From Leucosporidium creatinivorum (lineage: Eukaryota > Basidiomycota > Microbotryomycetes > Leucosporidiales > Leucosporidiaceae), in NCBI GenBank assembly GCA_001600635.1, contig BCKL01000003.1, positions 943,923 through 1,007,922 of the forward strand: 64,000 bases of DNA. Reading direction: 5' to 3'. The notes under the pieces are model-generated. The model was not told the origin of the DNA. It was given only the letters and a program-made list of their open reading frames with translations, and ran no database searches. The position numbers were made by a program, and so were the translations under genes. Shown piece after piece: positions 9,991 to 20,569 of the stretch; position 1 is the stretch's first letter, and each line of letters opens with the position of its first letter.

Positions 9991-12900
9991 ATGTCGCTCT
10001 ACACGGGTACGTAGCTACGATCTCACTACATACAGCCAGCCTTCTCGAACGAGAGATCAGACGCACTTCCCGCCTTCCTTGCGCAAGTTCCCCGCTAATG
10101 CTCAGGCTTCTCTCATCGCCAACAGAGCCGCTGTATCTCCAAGCGTCACCTACAACAGCACTGCTAAGCGACACTCGCCCGACCACTCTCTCACCTTCGG
10201 CCCTCAGCGCTCTCAACTCGACGTTGGACGAGCTTCTCCAACTCTTCATTCACGCCTCGCTGATCGCACCGACCGGCGCTTCCCCTCCTTCCGTCAATGG
10301 TACACCTCCCCTCTCGGCCGGACCCCTCGGCCCAAAAGACGTCTACACTACAGAGCGCTTCGCGGCAGGCGTCCGACGAGTGCTCGGACCAAACCTCGGG
10401 AAGAACGTTGTGCTCGAGGCAGAGCTCGCCGTGAGGGAGCTTCTGAAGATGGGAGCGCCGAGTCTGCGAGGAGATGGTGCTCTGCGCAAGGGCAGCTTCA
10501 GCGGAGCCTCTGGAGTCGCCGCGACGACGCAGGCGGACGACCTGTTTCGCTTGCTCAGGGAATGGGTGATGGAGATCTCGGGGCTGGGAGGTGCGTGATA
10601 TTCTTGCTGCATTGTGTGTGATGAGCTCCAGCTGACCGCAATTCCTCCAATGCAGCGGCATGTCCCCCGACCGGTCCAATGACCCTCACGAACCATCTCC
10701 TAGCTCTCACCCCTCCTCCACCCCCTCCACTCGGCAGTGAGTAGCTCGGACTCGCTGTGGTAGTCTCTAGGAATGAGCTGACCCGACTTCCCACAGCCAT
10801 GACCCCTCAACTCACCTTCATCAACGCCCTCTACGCCGAGCGCTGCCTCTTCTTCCTCGGCGACTACCTCGCCCGCGCTGTCGGACGTGTCACCGAGCGA
10901 GGACAGAATGAGTCGGCTAGTCTTCTCGACGTCGAAGCAGCGTTCGCCGAGGACGACACCATCTGGAGCTGGCTCCGAGGCCTTCGGGTCCGAGGTCATA
11001 TCGAAGCCGAGATTGCTGCTCTCAAGAGCAAGCAGGCAGGCTCGGTCGGCCACTCGAGGTCGACGAGTAATGGAAGTCCTACGATGGGAGGGAGCAAGTC
11101 GATGGCGGCGCCTTCGGTCGCCGCCTCGCGGAGGAGTCAGGATACCAACTTGAACTACGGCGCGAGGAGGGACAGGCAAGGCTCCACGACTAGTACCTTC
11201 GGATTGGGAATCGTCGAGTCTGTGAGTAACTTCCGCGTTTTCTTCGAAAGATAGCTGACCCGTTTGCGCTGCGATTTAGGGAGGCGAGTCATTCGAGCAG
11301 CTCATGCAGAGCGGCAAGACCATGAAAGTCTCGCTCACTCCCGACCGTCTTCGAACTGCCGATGTGAGTCGCTCTGTCACGCTCTGTAGTCGGTCACATG
11401 CTGACCCTCTCTGCAGCAGGCTCTCGGCACTCGACCTCGTACCCAGTCGGGCGCCTCTGGCATGACCGCTTCCACCTCCCTACCCTCTCTCCGAGATCCC
11501 TCCAGCCCCACTAGCCCCAACAGCTCCGTCTCCGGCTCAAGTCGTCGCTTCCAGGCTCGCCCAGCAGTCAGCGCCCACGGCATCATCGACGAGCGAGAGG
11601 AGGACAATGCGGCGACTGGAGGAGCGAACGGCGACTCACTCTTCGCTCTTCTCAATTCCCCACCTACCTGGACCGATGGTGACGCCGAGCGTTCGCCTAC
11701 TTCGCCTCAGCGCAAGCGATCTGCCGGCGAGGACCCCTTCCATCCCATGTCGATCGCCATGCGCGCCCAGAACTCGCAGAACTCGGTGCAGACTGGTTCG
11801 TCGACCATGTCCTCCGAATCGGACGTCGACGCCTGGCTCAACAAGAGCCCCAAGGCGCGCAAAGCCCACCTCAAGGCTAAGGACGAGCGCAAGGATCTCG
11901 CCCACGAGCGCCAGATCAACCACGACCTCGCCGACTTCTTCTCCAACTCGCCCCCACCTCCATCTATCTCGACTTTCCCTACTTCCAACGCTCCCTCGGT
12001 GCGCGAGGACGACTGGCCCACACCTCCCGGCACGGCCAGCGGCTCCGGCTCGGTCAAGAAGGGCAAGAAGTCGTTCAGCTCACTCTTTGGCTCTCGCGCC
12101 AGCAAGAAGAGTCCCGAGTCCGAGGATGGAGGACTGGCACGAAGTCCCTCGGTCTTGTCGAACTCCACCACCGCTTCGATCGGACGCAAGGGCTCGCGCA
12201 ACCGTCTGAACAGCAACGCCGATCCCGCCCTCGCTGCTGCTGCCGCCATGCGCGCCGCTGGATTCAGCGATGCAGCCATCAAGACCGCCTCCTACTCGCC
12301 TCCACCCAACCTCGCGCCTTCACCTTCGCTGGACTCGAAGCACGCTCGTCGAGCTTCTCAAGCCTCGGTCCCTCCCGTCCCGCCCATCGTCCAAGAGCGC
12401 GGCTCCTCCATGCCTGCCAACCCCAGCAGCAAATCCCTCCGCTCCCTCACCTCCCACCCCTCGACCGGATCGTCCGAGACCGAGACAGCTCGCCGTTACT
12501 CCTCCTCCAACGGCCACCCTCGCGCGCTCGCTCCTCCTATCTCCCTCGCCACCATCTCTTCCCCTCCCGCCATGCTCGCCGAGGAGCGTCTCGCCCCCAA
12601 CTCGTACACCATCGCCAGCCCAAGTCCTCATCCTTCCGTTGCCGCTACTTTCCAAACCGCCCGAGACGGCGCTTCGGAGGAAGGCTCGCCGGCGCCGACT
12701 CAGCAGTCGAAGCTCGGCGGAGCGGCAGTCGCCGGCATGGCTGCTCTCACCGGTGTAGCAGCGGCAGGAGCTGCGGCGACCGTCCTCCACGTTCAGAAGA
12801 ATAAGGAGGAGGATCAGCCCGAGCGCCCACCGACCGAGGAGGACCGGTCGACTCCCCTTCCCTCCGGCATCGCCATGGCTTCGCAAGAGCTCGGATACCG

Positions 12901-13492
12901 CTCTTCGAACGATACCCTCAACCGCGACCCCCGAGCTCGCGAGGCCTCAGCTTCCACCATCGCCACCTCCACTCCTTCCGCCCTCGACTCGCTCGCTCCC
13001 ATGCGCGACGCTTCGGGGTCGGCGCCGAAGGTCAACGGCGCGACTGGAGCAGACTCAGGCGACACCCTCCTCTCCCTCAAAGCTCGTATGGCCAATGCCT
13101 CGAGTCCCGCTGAGTGTGTCGCCCTCCTCGACGCCTTCATCGCCCAACAGCAGCGCGAGCCCAAGGATTCGCAGCCTACCTCGGTGCAGCAGGTCGAGGA
13201 GGAGTCCATCGTCGTCAATGGCGATGCTGTTGAGGACGCCGAGGAGGAGCCTAAGGTGGTCGAGCAGGTCAAGTCTTCCGTGGAGGAGAAGGAGGTCGCC
13301 AAGCCCATCGAGAAGCCGGCGCCTCAGCACAAGGAGCGGATGGAGTCGTGGCTCGACCAGATCGCGTCGGGGGGTGGATGGTCGGCGTTCCACGCTCCCA
13401 AGAAGGATGATGCTGAGGTGGAGGAGATCAAGGAGAGAAAGGAGGAGCCCGAGCCGTTGGATCAGTTTGAGAGGCGGTTGAGCGTTTCGTGA
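9991..13492 (+). CDS. Large disordered protein of unknown function
   Basis: Six exons (9991-10006, 10126-10590, 10656-10736, 10797-11221, 11280-11363, 11417-13492) in consistent phase give about 1048 aa. The first exon is 16 nt (MSLYT plus one base). The N-terminal 300 residues look folded and helical, with LSALNSTLDELLQLFIHASL and ALYAERCLFFLGDYLARAVG. The rest is Ser/Pro/Ala-rich and repetitive in composition, with a small hydrophobic run near residue 760 (AAVAGMAALTGVAAAGAAA) that could be a membrane segment or an Ala-rich linker, and an acidic/Lys tail with a WLDQIASGGGWSAF motif. I do not recognise a family. The exon 6 acceptor could also be three bases later. Confidence 0.75.
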
Positions 13493-13678
13493 GGAGGAAA
13501 GGTCGTCGCTTCTGTATAAGTCTAATATTTCTGTGCGGCCTCGGCGTAGATAGCAGGTTGGTGGCGACGAATGATTATTTTTGTTTCGTGTTCACGTCGA
13601 GCTTTCAAGCCGAGAGACTGACTCGCGAGCGCCGAGCTCTCGACGGGCAGCGAAGAGAGGGGCAAGACAGCTGTAATA

Positions 13679-15287
13679 TTACTCCTCCATAGCGTTCTCC
13701 TCCTCCTCATCGGTCTCGTCGTCCTCCCAAGGTCCCTCACCCTCCTCCTCGCGACCAGCGCTAGCGACCACACCGAGCTTCTCGAGCTTCTCGAGCAGCT
13801 CCTTGACGTGCGCCAGTTGCTCAGGATCGGAGTTCTCGGGCTCGAGGCCGTCCAGCTGTAGGAATCACGATCGGGTCAGCGTTGGAACTAGGTGAGGCGA
13901 CGAACGAAGAAACGTACCCTCATGTAGTTCTCCAAGCACAGCTTGCCCTCACTCCAGCACTCTTCCCTGCTCTCCTCATCATCGGTACTCGGCACTCCCT
14001 CTGGCCTGCTCTCTCCCAACAGCCACCATGCCCATCCGCTGAGGTACCACACCTCCGAGTCCTCGTCGTCCTCATTTTCGAGGCGCTGGAGAATCTCGAG
14101 CGCTTCGGCGTGCATCGAGAGCTCGAGAAGGAGCTTGGCAAGGTTGAGGCGAGCTTGAGCTGGAGGGTAGGCTTCCGACTCTGTGCAGCGTCAATCCAGG
14201 TGAGCAAAGGGCGACAGAGGGGGAAGAGCAAGCGAAACGTACCAGCGCCGAGCTCGCGCCAGAGCTCCCATCCTTGCAGAGCGGCCTTCTGGGCATCCTC
14301 GGGGCGCTCCTGGCTCATCCGTACGGAAGCAAGGGTCTGTCGAGAGTTCGAATGGTCAGCTTGAGCTCCAATGAGGTCCGTATAGCGCGCGCACCTGGTA
14401 GACCTCGGGGTCGGTGGGGTCGATGGCAGCGGCGAGAGTGAGGTGCTTCTCGCAGTTCTGCTCAGCCTCAGGGTCGAAGCTAGTAAGAGTGAAGTCGATG
14501 TCAGCCAGCTCGTCGAGTCCGTGTCGTTCTCGTGTAGCTCACCAAAGGTCGGTGAGGTAGAGCTCCGTCATGCCGACAAGAGCCCTACTGGCACTCCGCC
14601 TGAGCTCCTCCTCCTCCTCTTGGTCCTCCTCGTTCGCCTCCTCAGCATCTCCGTTGAGCTTGGCCTGCTCGATAGCCGAGATGCGAGCCTGCAGGATCTT
14701 GAGCGCGTTGGTGAAATGGACGAGCGACTCCTCGGGCGAGGAAAGCTGAGCGAGGTAGAGATGAGGGGCGGGGGAAGGGTTCTCGAGACCGGATGAGTGC
14801 TCGATAGAGAGGAGGAAGTGCTGTAGGACGGTACAGAAGCAAGTTAGCGAGCTTGTTGACAGAAGCTGAGGCTTTGCTGCCCGCCGGAGCTCGTCCCGTG
14901 CAGCGAAGCAGCTTCGAGCAGCGGTGGTAGCTGCAGAATAGAGCCCTACATGCCCCCGCTGCCTTCCACTAGCGCCCCAGCCTCCTGAACGGCTTCAAAA
15001 AATCTCGCACTCACCTCCCTCGCCTGGTCCAGCTCTCCCAGCTCCAGCTCGACAGTGCCCAGAATCTCGAGCGAGTCGGTACAGAGCTTGGTATCCTCCT
15101 GTTCGACGGCCATCTCGAGCGCCTTGAGCGTAGCTTGCTTGGCCTCCTCGTACTGCAGCGAGGCGATTAACTGAGCCGCCTTGATGAGCAGCTCCTGCAT
15201 AGTAGGAGGCGGGGGAGGAGGAGCGGCTGCTTCGGGCTTGGGTGCGCGACGAGTAGTCGACTTGCTGGGCTTCTTGGTACGTCCCAT
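13679..15287 (-). CDS. ACL4: Acl4-type chaperone of ribosomal protein uL4 (Rpl4), TPR fold
   Basis: Six exons (15015-15287, 14543-14820, 14395-14479, 14243-14336, 13918-14180, 13679-13855) give 389 aa. The order of motifs fits fungal Acl4: basic N-terminus MGRTKKPSK, TPR helices, APHLYLAQLSSPEESLVHF, MTELYLTDLCFDPEAEQNCE, TLASVRMSQERPEDAQ, VWYLSGWAWWLLGE, and an acidic C-terminal tail. In yeast Acl4 holds newly made Rpl4 and escorts it to the nucleus for 60S assembly. Intron 1 is unusually long for this window (194 nt). An in-frame upstream ATG would add 24 residues, but the MGRTKK start matches the family better. Assignment to Acl4 rather than a generic TPR protein rests on the motif order. 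Confidence 0.85.
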
Positions 15288-15756
15288 GGTGAAGCGCAGA
15301 GAAACGAAGTGAGAGTGAGGAGGAAGAGGCGCAGGCGGCGTTTCGCAGGAGGACGTCAAGTTCGAAAGTCCACTGATATACTGCAGGCGACCAACAGGGC
15401 ATCAGGCTCCGTATGCCTCAGATCGACTTCTCTAGACGCATTCTGCAGGACGGCGGAGCAAGAAAGACCGAAGGCGGGCTCAGCTCCTGCTCGGCGAAGA
15501 GTTTCGGCGAGGTGAGAGCTTAATTGGGACCGCCAGCCTTTGAAACCGTAGCGACGAGCTTTGACATTCCGATTCACCTCTCTCCTTCGTCAAGCGACGA
15601 AGGGAAGTGACAGAAGACAGACGACGAGGCGCAGATAGCTCGCCGAGACCTCTGGCCGGAATCGTAGATGGACGAGGCAGGCAGCTACGAGACGAAGGTG
15701 GGTGTACAGAGCACTTCACAAACTTAGCAATTCAATCTAACACAATCAGAGCCGAT
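15288..15756. other. Intergenic, nothing recognised
   Basis: 469 bp between the Acl4 start and the nitronate monooxygenase stop, both on the minus strand. It should contain the Acl4 promoter. No gene, repeat or RNA was seen. Confidence 0.5.
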
Positions 15757-17415
15757 CTACAGCTTGCTCTCGCGAACGACCGTCTTTGCTCCAGCCAGCA
15801 AGATCTCCTCGGCCTCCTTCTCCATCGTCTTGAGCAGCTCCTCGCAGCTGACGACCTTGTCGATGAGACCCATGACCGGCGAGGCGGACCACACGCCGGC
15901 GTCGACGTCCCCTGCAGAGATGAGAGGTGGGTCAGCTCGACGAGCAGGCAGCTCGGCGATGGGACGTGAACTCACCATCCTCGTAGACGGTCTTGCCGCG
16001 AGCTCCAGAGACGAGCTGAAGTGAAGTAAGCAAACTGTGAGCTAGCTGACCAGAGGGCTCGAAGGTCAAGCTACGCACAGGTGCGAGCTCGGGGAACTTG
16101 GCTCCTCCTGGGCGGCGCTCGAGTGCGACGACCTCAGTTGCCACCTTGTTCTTGAAGACACGCGCGGTGTTGTTGAGAGTGCGGAAAATGTGGGTGGTGT
16201 CGCGCTCGCTCGCCTGCACCATGGCGTTCTTGATGTTTTGCTGTGAAGATGCGAGAGGATCAGCGCCGAGCGGACGACCGACAACTGCCGCCTTCACGAG
16301 CGACCGAGCGAAGCGTCTCGGCCTCTGTTGACTCACGTGCATGTAAGACTCCTCGGTGGGCATGAACAGAGTTCCACAGTTGACACCGCAAGCGCCGAGA
16401 CTGATGGCAGCAGCGAGACCTCGGCCATTTCCGATGCCACCGGATGCGAGGTAGGGGATCTTGAGCTCCTTGGCTGCAAGGGCGAGGAGTACGAGACCTC
16501 CAACGTCATCCTCTCCGGGGTGACCGGCGCACTCAAAGCCGTCGATCGAGAGCATGTCAACGCCGAGCTTGGCGGCGGATTTGGCGTGGCGGATCGAGGT
16601 GCACTGTGAGGGTCCGTGAGTCAGCAGGGCGTACTCAGAGCGAGGGGAGCTTCTCAGACTCACCTTGTGGATGACGAAGACGCCGTGCTTCTTGTAGAGC
16701 TTGATGATCGGAGCGGCCTGAGGTCCCCCAGCAGTCTCGGCGATCTTGACACCCTCCTCGATGACCACCTTGGCGTACTCTTCGTAGGGAGGGGGCGAGA
16801 TGGAGGGAAGGAAAGTGAGGTTGACGGCGCTGTTACCGGACGAAAGGGAAAGGTCGAAAGGCGAGGTCAGCTTCTGCTCGGCGAAGAGAATCCAGCGCCG
16901 TGGGAGCTCACAAGGGCTTGTCGGTGAGCCTGCGGACCTCCCTGATGCCTGTTGGTAGACGTAGAGCGGGTCAGCTGGTGCTTAACAGCCGTATCAAGTC
17001 CAGAGAACGACTCACTCTCCCTCAACTTCTCAGGCGAGCCCGGCGTCAGTCCGGTGAGGATACCGAGACCTCCAGCGTTCGATACAGCAGCGACTAGCTT
17101 TGGCAATCCGATCCACATCATACCCTTTAAAGACGAAAGCGAGGTTGTAGAGCGGTCAGGAGCAAGCGAGAAGCGAGGGAGGGAAGGTTGAGCGTGAGCG
17201 GGCGCCTCCAGCAGCAGGGAAGCAAGGAGAGGAACTCACGCCTTGCACGACGGGAATGCGGATACCTAGAAGGTCGGTGAGGGCGGTCTTGATGGGCCTA
17301 GTGATGTCGAAGAGGTGCAAGACGAGCGAGACGAGGAGGCGCAAAGAGGCGGGGTGCAGCGTGTCAGCTCTCCTTGACATCAAGACGACATGCAGAGTAG
17401 CATCCCAGCTTACAT
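15757..17415 (-). CDS. Nitronate monooxygenase-like flavoprotein with C-terminal SKL
   Basis: Nine exons (17414-17415, 17240-17297, 17016-17124, 16912-16948, 16664-16829, 16337-16603, 16079-16240, 15976-16015, 15757-15911) give 331 aa. The fold is the 2-nitropropane dioxygenase TIM barrel: LGIRIPVVQGGM, SNAGGLGILTG, FAVNLTFLPS, DMLSIDGFECAGHPGEDD, and YLASGGIGNGRGLAAAISLG for FMN phosphate binding. Such enzymes oxidise alkyl nitronates using FMN. The protein ends RESKL, a canonical type 1 peroxisomal targeting signal. The start codon is split: exon 1 contributes AT, and G comes after a 116-nt GTAAGC...CACTAG intron. Upstream of AT the same frame meets a TGA with no other ATG between, which supports the split start. 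Substrate is unknown. Confidence 0.93.
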
Positions 17416-17780
17416 AGTAGTAGATGTGTGCTTCCGTGGGTGCTGTAGTGAAGCAGAAGGTCAAGAGCAGTGAACGGTCGAAGGCCAAGCAACGTCTCCG
17501 CTTCGGCTGCCTCTCCAGACCGGGGCGAGGTAGCTGGCGAGGTGCATTCACCAAGGTCGAGATTCGCTTTCTCATCAGCGCGGGGTCAGCCCGACTCTTT
17601 GAGACCGAGTTCAAAGGAGAAACAACATCTCGGTGTACCTCGGTAGCCGAGAAGCGAGATTTGCGGACTTCGGCGATCCCTCGCCACGCCCAGCTCGTTT
17701 GCTCTTTGGGGGGCTCTTCGGGGGGCTCTTCGGGGGAAGCGATAAGTACGGATCGTTCACTTCACTACAGCCATAATCGA
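17416..17780. other. Intergenic, promoter side of the monooxygenase
   Basis: 365 bp between the monooxygenase start and the dihydroxyacetone kinase stop, both on the minus strand. The only structure seen is a short G-rich tandem repeat at 17702-17736. Confidence 0.5.
17702..17736. repeat. 12-bp tandem repeat, about three units
   Basis: Three near-identical units of CTCTTCGGGGGG (the first has T in place of C, the last is one base short). It lies about 290 bp upstream of the monooxygenase start. The G runs could favour slippage or a G-rich secondary structure. Confidence 0.8.
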
Positions 17781-20391
17781 CTACTGCTCATCCAGCACCT
17801 TCTTGATACCCTCCAACGCCTTCAACACGCCCCAAGCTCCAGCATCGGGCACCTCGGCCTCCTCCAGCTTCTTCTTATCGACATAGGCAGCCCGTCCGGC
17901 CGTAGCTTCGATGTTGCGAGTAGCCTCAGCGGCATCACGAGCTGCCTCGAACGCCGAGTTGAAGTTGGTAGGGTCGGATTGGAAGGTGAGGATGAAGGAG
18001 GCGAGAGGGTCGATCAGGGTGCGAGAAGGAGGGCGGGCGAGGGTGTAGCGGTAGAGGGTATTGAGGGCGAGCTGTAGGTGAAGTATGTAAGCGATCTGTT
18101 ATCGAGCACCCCAGCGAATGAAGACACGGCCGACTCACCTCCAATCCCCGAGCCCAAACTTCGGCGGTGGCCTTCTCCTCACCCTTCTCCTTAGCAGCCT
18201 CCAACAACCCCTTCGCCAACGCCGAGAAGAAGATGGAGTACAACCCACCACTCGTTCCTCCCATCTCCTTCTCCACGACCTCGCCAATCGCGACCATAGC
18301 CTTGACGACGTCCTCGTCGCTCACGCCGTTGGAAGCCATCCTCGCTTCGACTCCTTCAGCTCCAGACTTGAGGGTCAGACCAGCGTCGCCGTCGCCTGCG
18401 AGAGTATCGTAGCGAGTGATTTCGGGCTCGGCGGCGATGATGAGCTTGAGGGCTTCGCTGAGGGCCGAGAGGAAGAGCTTGGGATCGGTGGCTGCGAGGG
18501 GGCGGAGGGCGAGAAATCAGGTGATCAAGGTCGCAAGCGAGGGAGAGTAGGAGCAGGGTTCAGCGAGGTCGTAGGCAAGGTCAGACAGCGGGCTCGGCAC
18601 TCACGAGCGGGACCCCTGACACCCTCCTCGCTCTCCTCCTTCTTCTCGACCTTCTCCTTCTCCTCAACCTTGACCTCCTCCGGTCGGCCCTTGTAGCTCC
18701 ACCTCCATCCAGGCGCCCCCGTAGGCGCGTCAAAGCACTCGAGGATCAAGTCCTTGTCGAAGCTGAGCTTAGAGGTGAAGGAAGCGGGAGTAGCGACGGG
18801 CTCGCGAGGGAGGAGGACGAGGGAGAGCGAGAAGCCAGGGAGGTTGAGCGAGGACATGAAGGAGCCGGCGATGACTCGCTCGACGTTGATGTGCTTGCGT
18901 TGGAGCCATTTGGCGGATTCGTTGATGATGCCGGCGAGCTCGAGCTCGGGAAGGCCGCCGAGGTTGTTGACCATTAGGATCACCTCGTCCTTGCCGTCGT
19001 CTGTTGAGGCAAAGATCAGTACGTGGCAAGGAATGAGGAGATGCGCCACTCACTCTTGAATTGGACGAAGGAGCGCTCCTTGTCCTCGGTCGACGTGATA
19101 GCGCTGAGGAGCTCGTCGACAATCTTCTCGGTCGAAGGAATGGGCGAGACCTTCCTGATCCCAGGCTCGTTGTGGATGCCTATTGACGGGAGTCGTCAGC
19201 GACTCGCATCCTATCTATACAGCGCAGGCGCTGCTCTTCTCTCCTGGCCCCCCTCGGCGCTGTACTCACCCATTCCGATCTCCATCTCGTCCGCCTTCAA
19301 ATATTCCTCTCCCTGCTCAGTACCAGGTACATGACAATGCTCCAATCCGACTCCAAAGGTTCCAGAGTTGCTAGCGATGATCTTGGCGATGTGCTCCACC
19401 TCGTCGAGGCTGGCTCCCTGAGCGGCGAGGGCGCCGGCAATCTTGTACACCATGGTGGTGGCGGCGAGTCCTCGTCGGCCGGTGAGCTTGCCTTGCGAGC
19501 GAGGGACCGAGACGTCGTCGCCTGTTGAAGTCAGGTGATCAGCGGGGAAGGCGAGAGAGGAAGTAGAGAGGGCGAGTACGAACCGACGACGAGCAGGCGG
19601 ACCGAGTCCTCGCCGAGATGGGTGGCTGCCCAGCGCTCCTGTATCGGATTGACGTGAGCTCCTTGTAATCGAGCATTGTAGCGAGCTATGTAGAAGTGAA
19701 AGTGTCAAGACTCACGCGAGCCAAACCGAACTGCAAGACGTCTCCCGTGTAGTTCTTCACAATGATGAGGGTTCTGAGAATCATCGAATGAAGTTGAGAG
19801 GATGTAATGTCGTGCATGGAAGGCGCATAGTGTCAGCTTCAGGCCATCGGAGTGTCAGCTTCGCCCGCCGAGGGTCGAGCTGCCCCACATCCTCTCCGTC
19901 GAGAGGCAGCTGCCGAGGAGGGCTGAGGGAGAGCTGGGAAACGCACCCCTTGGTGAAAGAGAGCTTCTTGAGAGCCTCCTCGACCTGCTGAGCATTAGGG
20001 CTGGCAAAGACCTGCAGAGCGCGAGAGATCAAGGGCAGTCAGCGCCGAGCCCCGCATCCAACAACGAGCGGAAACGAACTACGCACCTGTCCCGATACAG
20101 CAGCGGTGAGCATACCATCTCCTACGAATGCCGCGTGTGCAGGTTCGTGACCGGCGCCTCCACCGCAGAGGAGCGAGACGTTTGATTTGGTAGGGTCTCG
20201 CAGGTGGACTGTAGTGCCGGTGAGGGCCAGTTTGGGGTTGAGGTAGGCAAGCCCAGCAAGCGCTTCGCTAACGAGCGATTTTGTCGAGTTGGTGATGTGC
20301 TCTGTCAGGTTGGAAACGACGAGAAGAGCGGGAGAAGAGAGTTAGTGACGTCGGGCTTGGAGGAGAGCAAGACGAGGAGCTCACTGGGCAT
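17781..20391 (-). CDS. DAK1: Dihydroxyacetone kinase, ATP-dependent two-domain type
   Basis: Ten exons (20385-20391, 20087-20301, 19947-20011, 19716-19773, 19584-19638, 19270-19521, 19054-19179, 18605-19000, 18139-18491, 17781-18071) give 605 aa, near the 584-609 aa of yeast Dak proteins. The N-terminal DhaK domain shows CGGGAGHEPAHAAFVG, the RRGLAATTMVYKIAGA segment and GVGLEHCHVPG, where the His forms the covalent hemiaminal with dihydroxyacetone. The C-terminal DhaL nucleotide domain shows YDTLAGDGDAGLTLKSGAEG, whose Asp cluster holds Mg-ATP. It phosphorylates dihydroxyacetone in glycerol catabolism and detoxification. Exon 1 is 7 nt (ATGCCCA). A Lys/Glu-rich linker (VEEKEKVEKKEESEE) separates the domains. 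Two usually conserved small residues are Ala here (GGGAG, GDGDAG). Confidence 0.96.
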
Positions 20392-20569
20392 GTTATGCGA
20401 GCTGCAAGGGTGTACTGAGGTGTAGAAACGAACGAAGCAGCGAGACGTAGGAAGCAGAGAGAGGCTGGCTCGACTTGGACCGGAAGTATAGCCCTAGGCC
20501 TCTCGGCTTGGATCCGCCCTCATCGCTCTTCTCGGCTGCGCTTCAACACCCGTCACCGATAGTCTCATC
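20392..20569. promoter_or_regulatory. Shared divergent promoter region, kinase/epsin (inferred)
   Basis: 178 bp separate the divergent starts of dihydroxyacetone kinase (-) and epsin (+), so both core promoters must be in this gap. No specific factor site is recognised. Confidence 0.4.
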
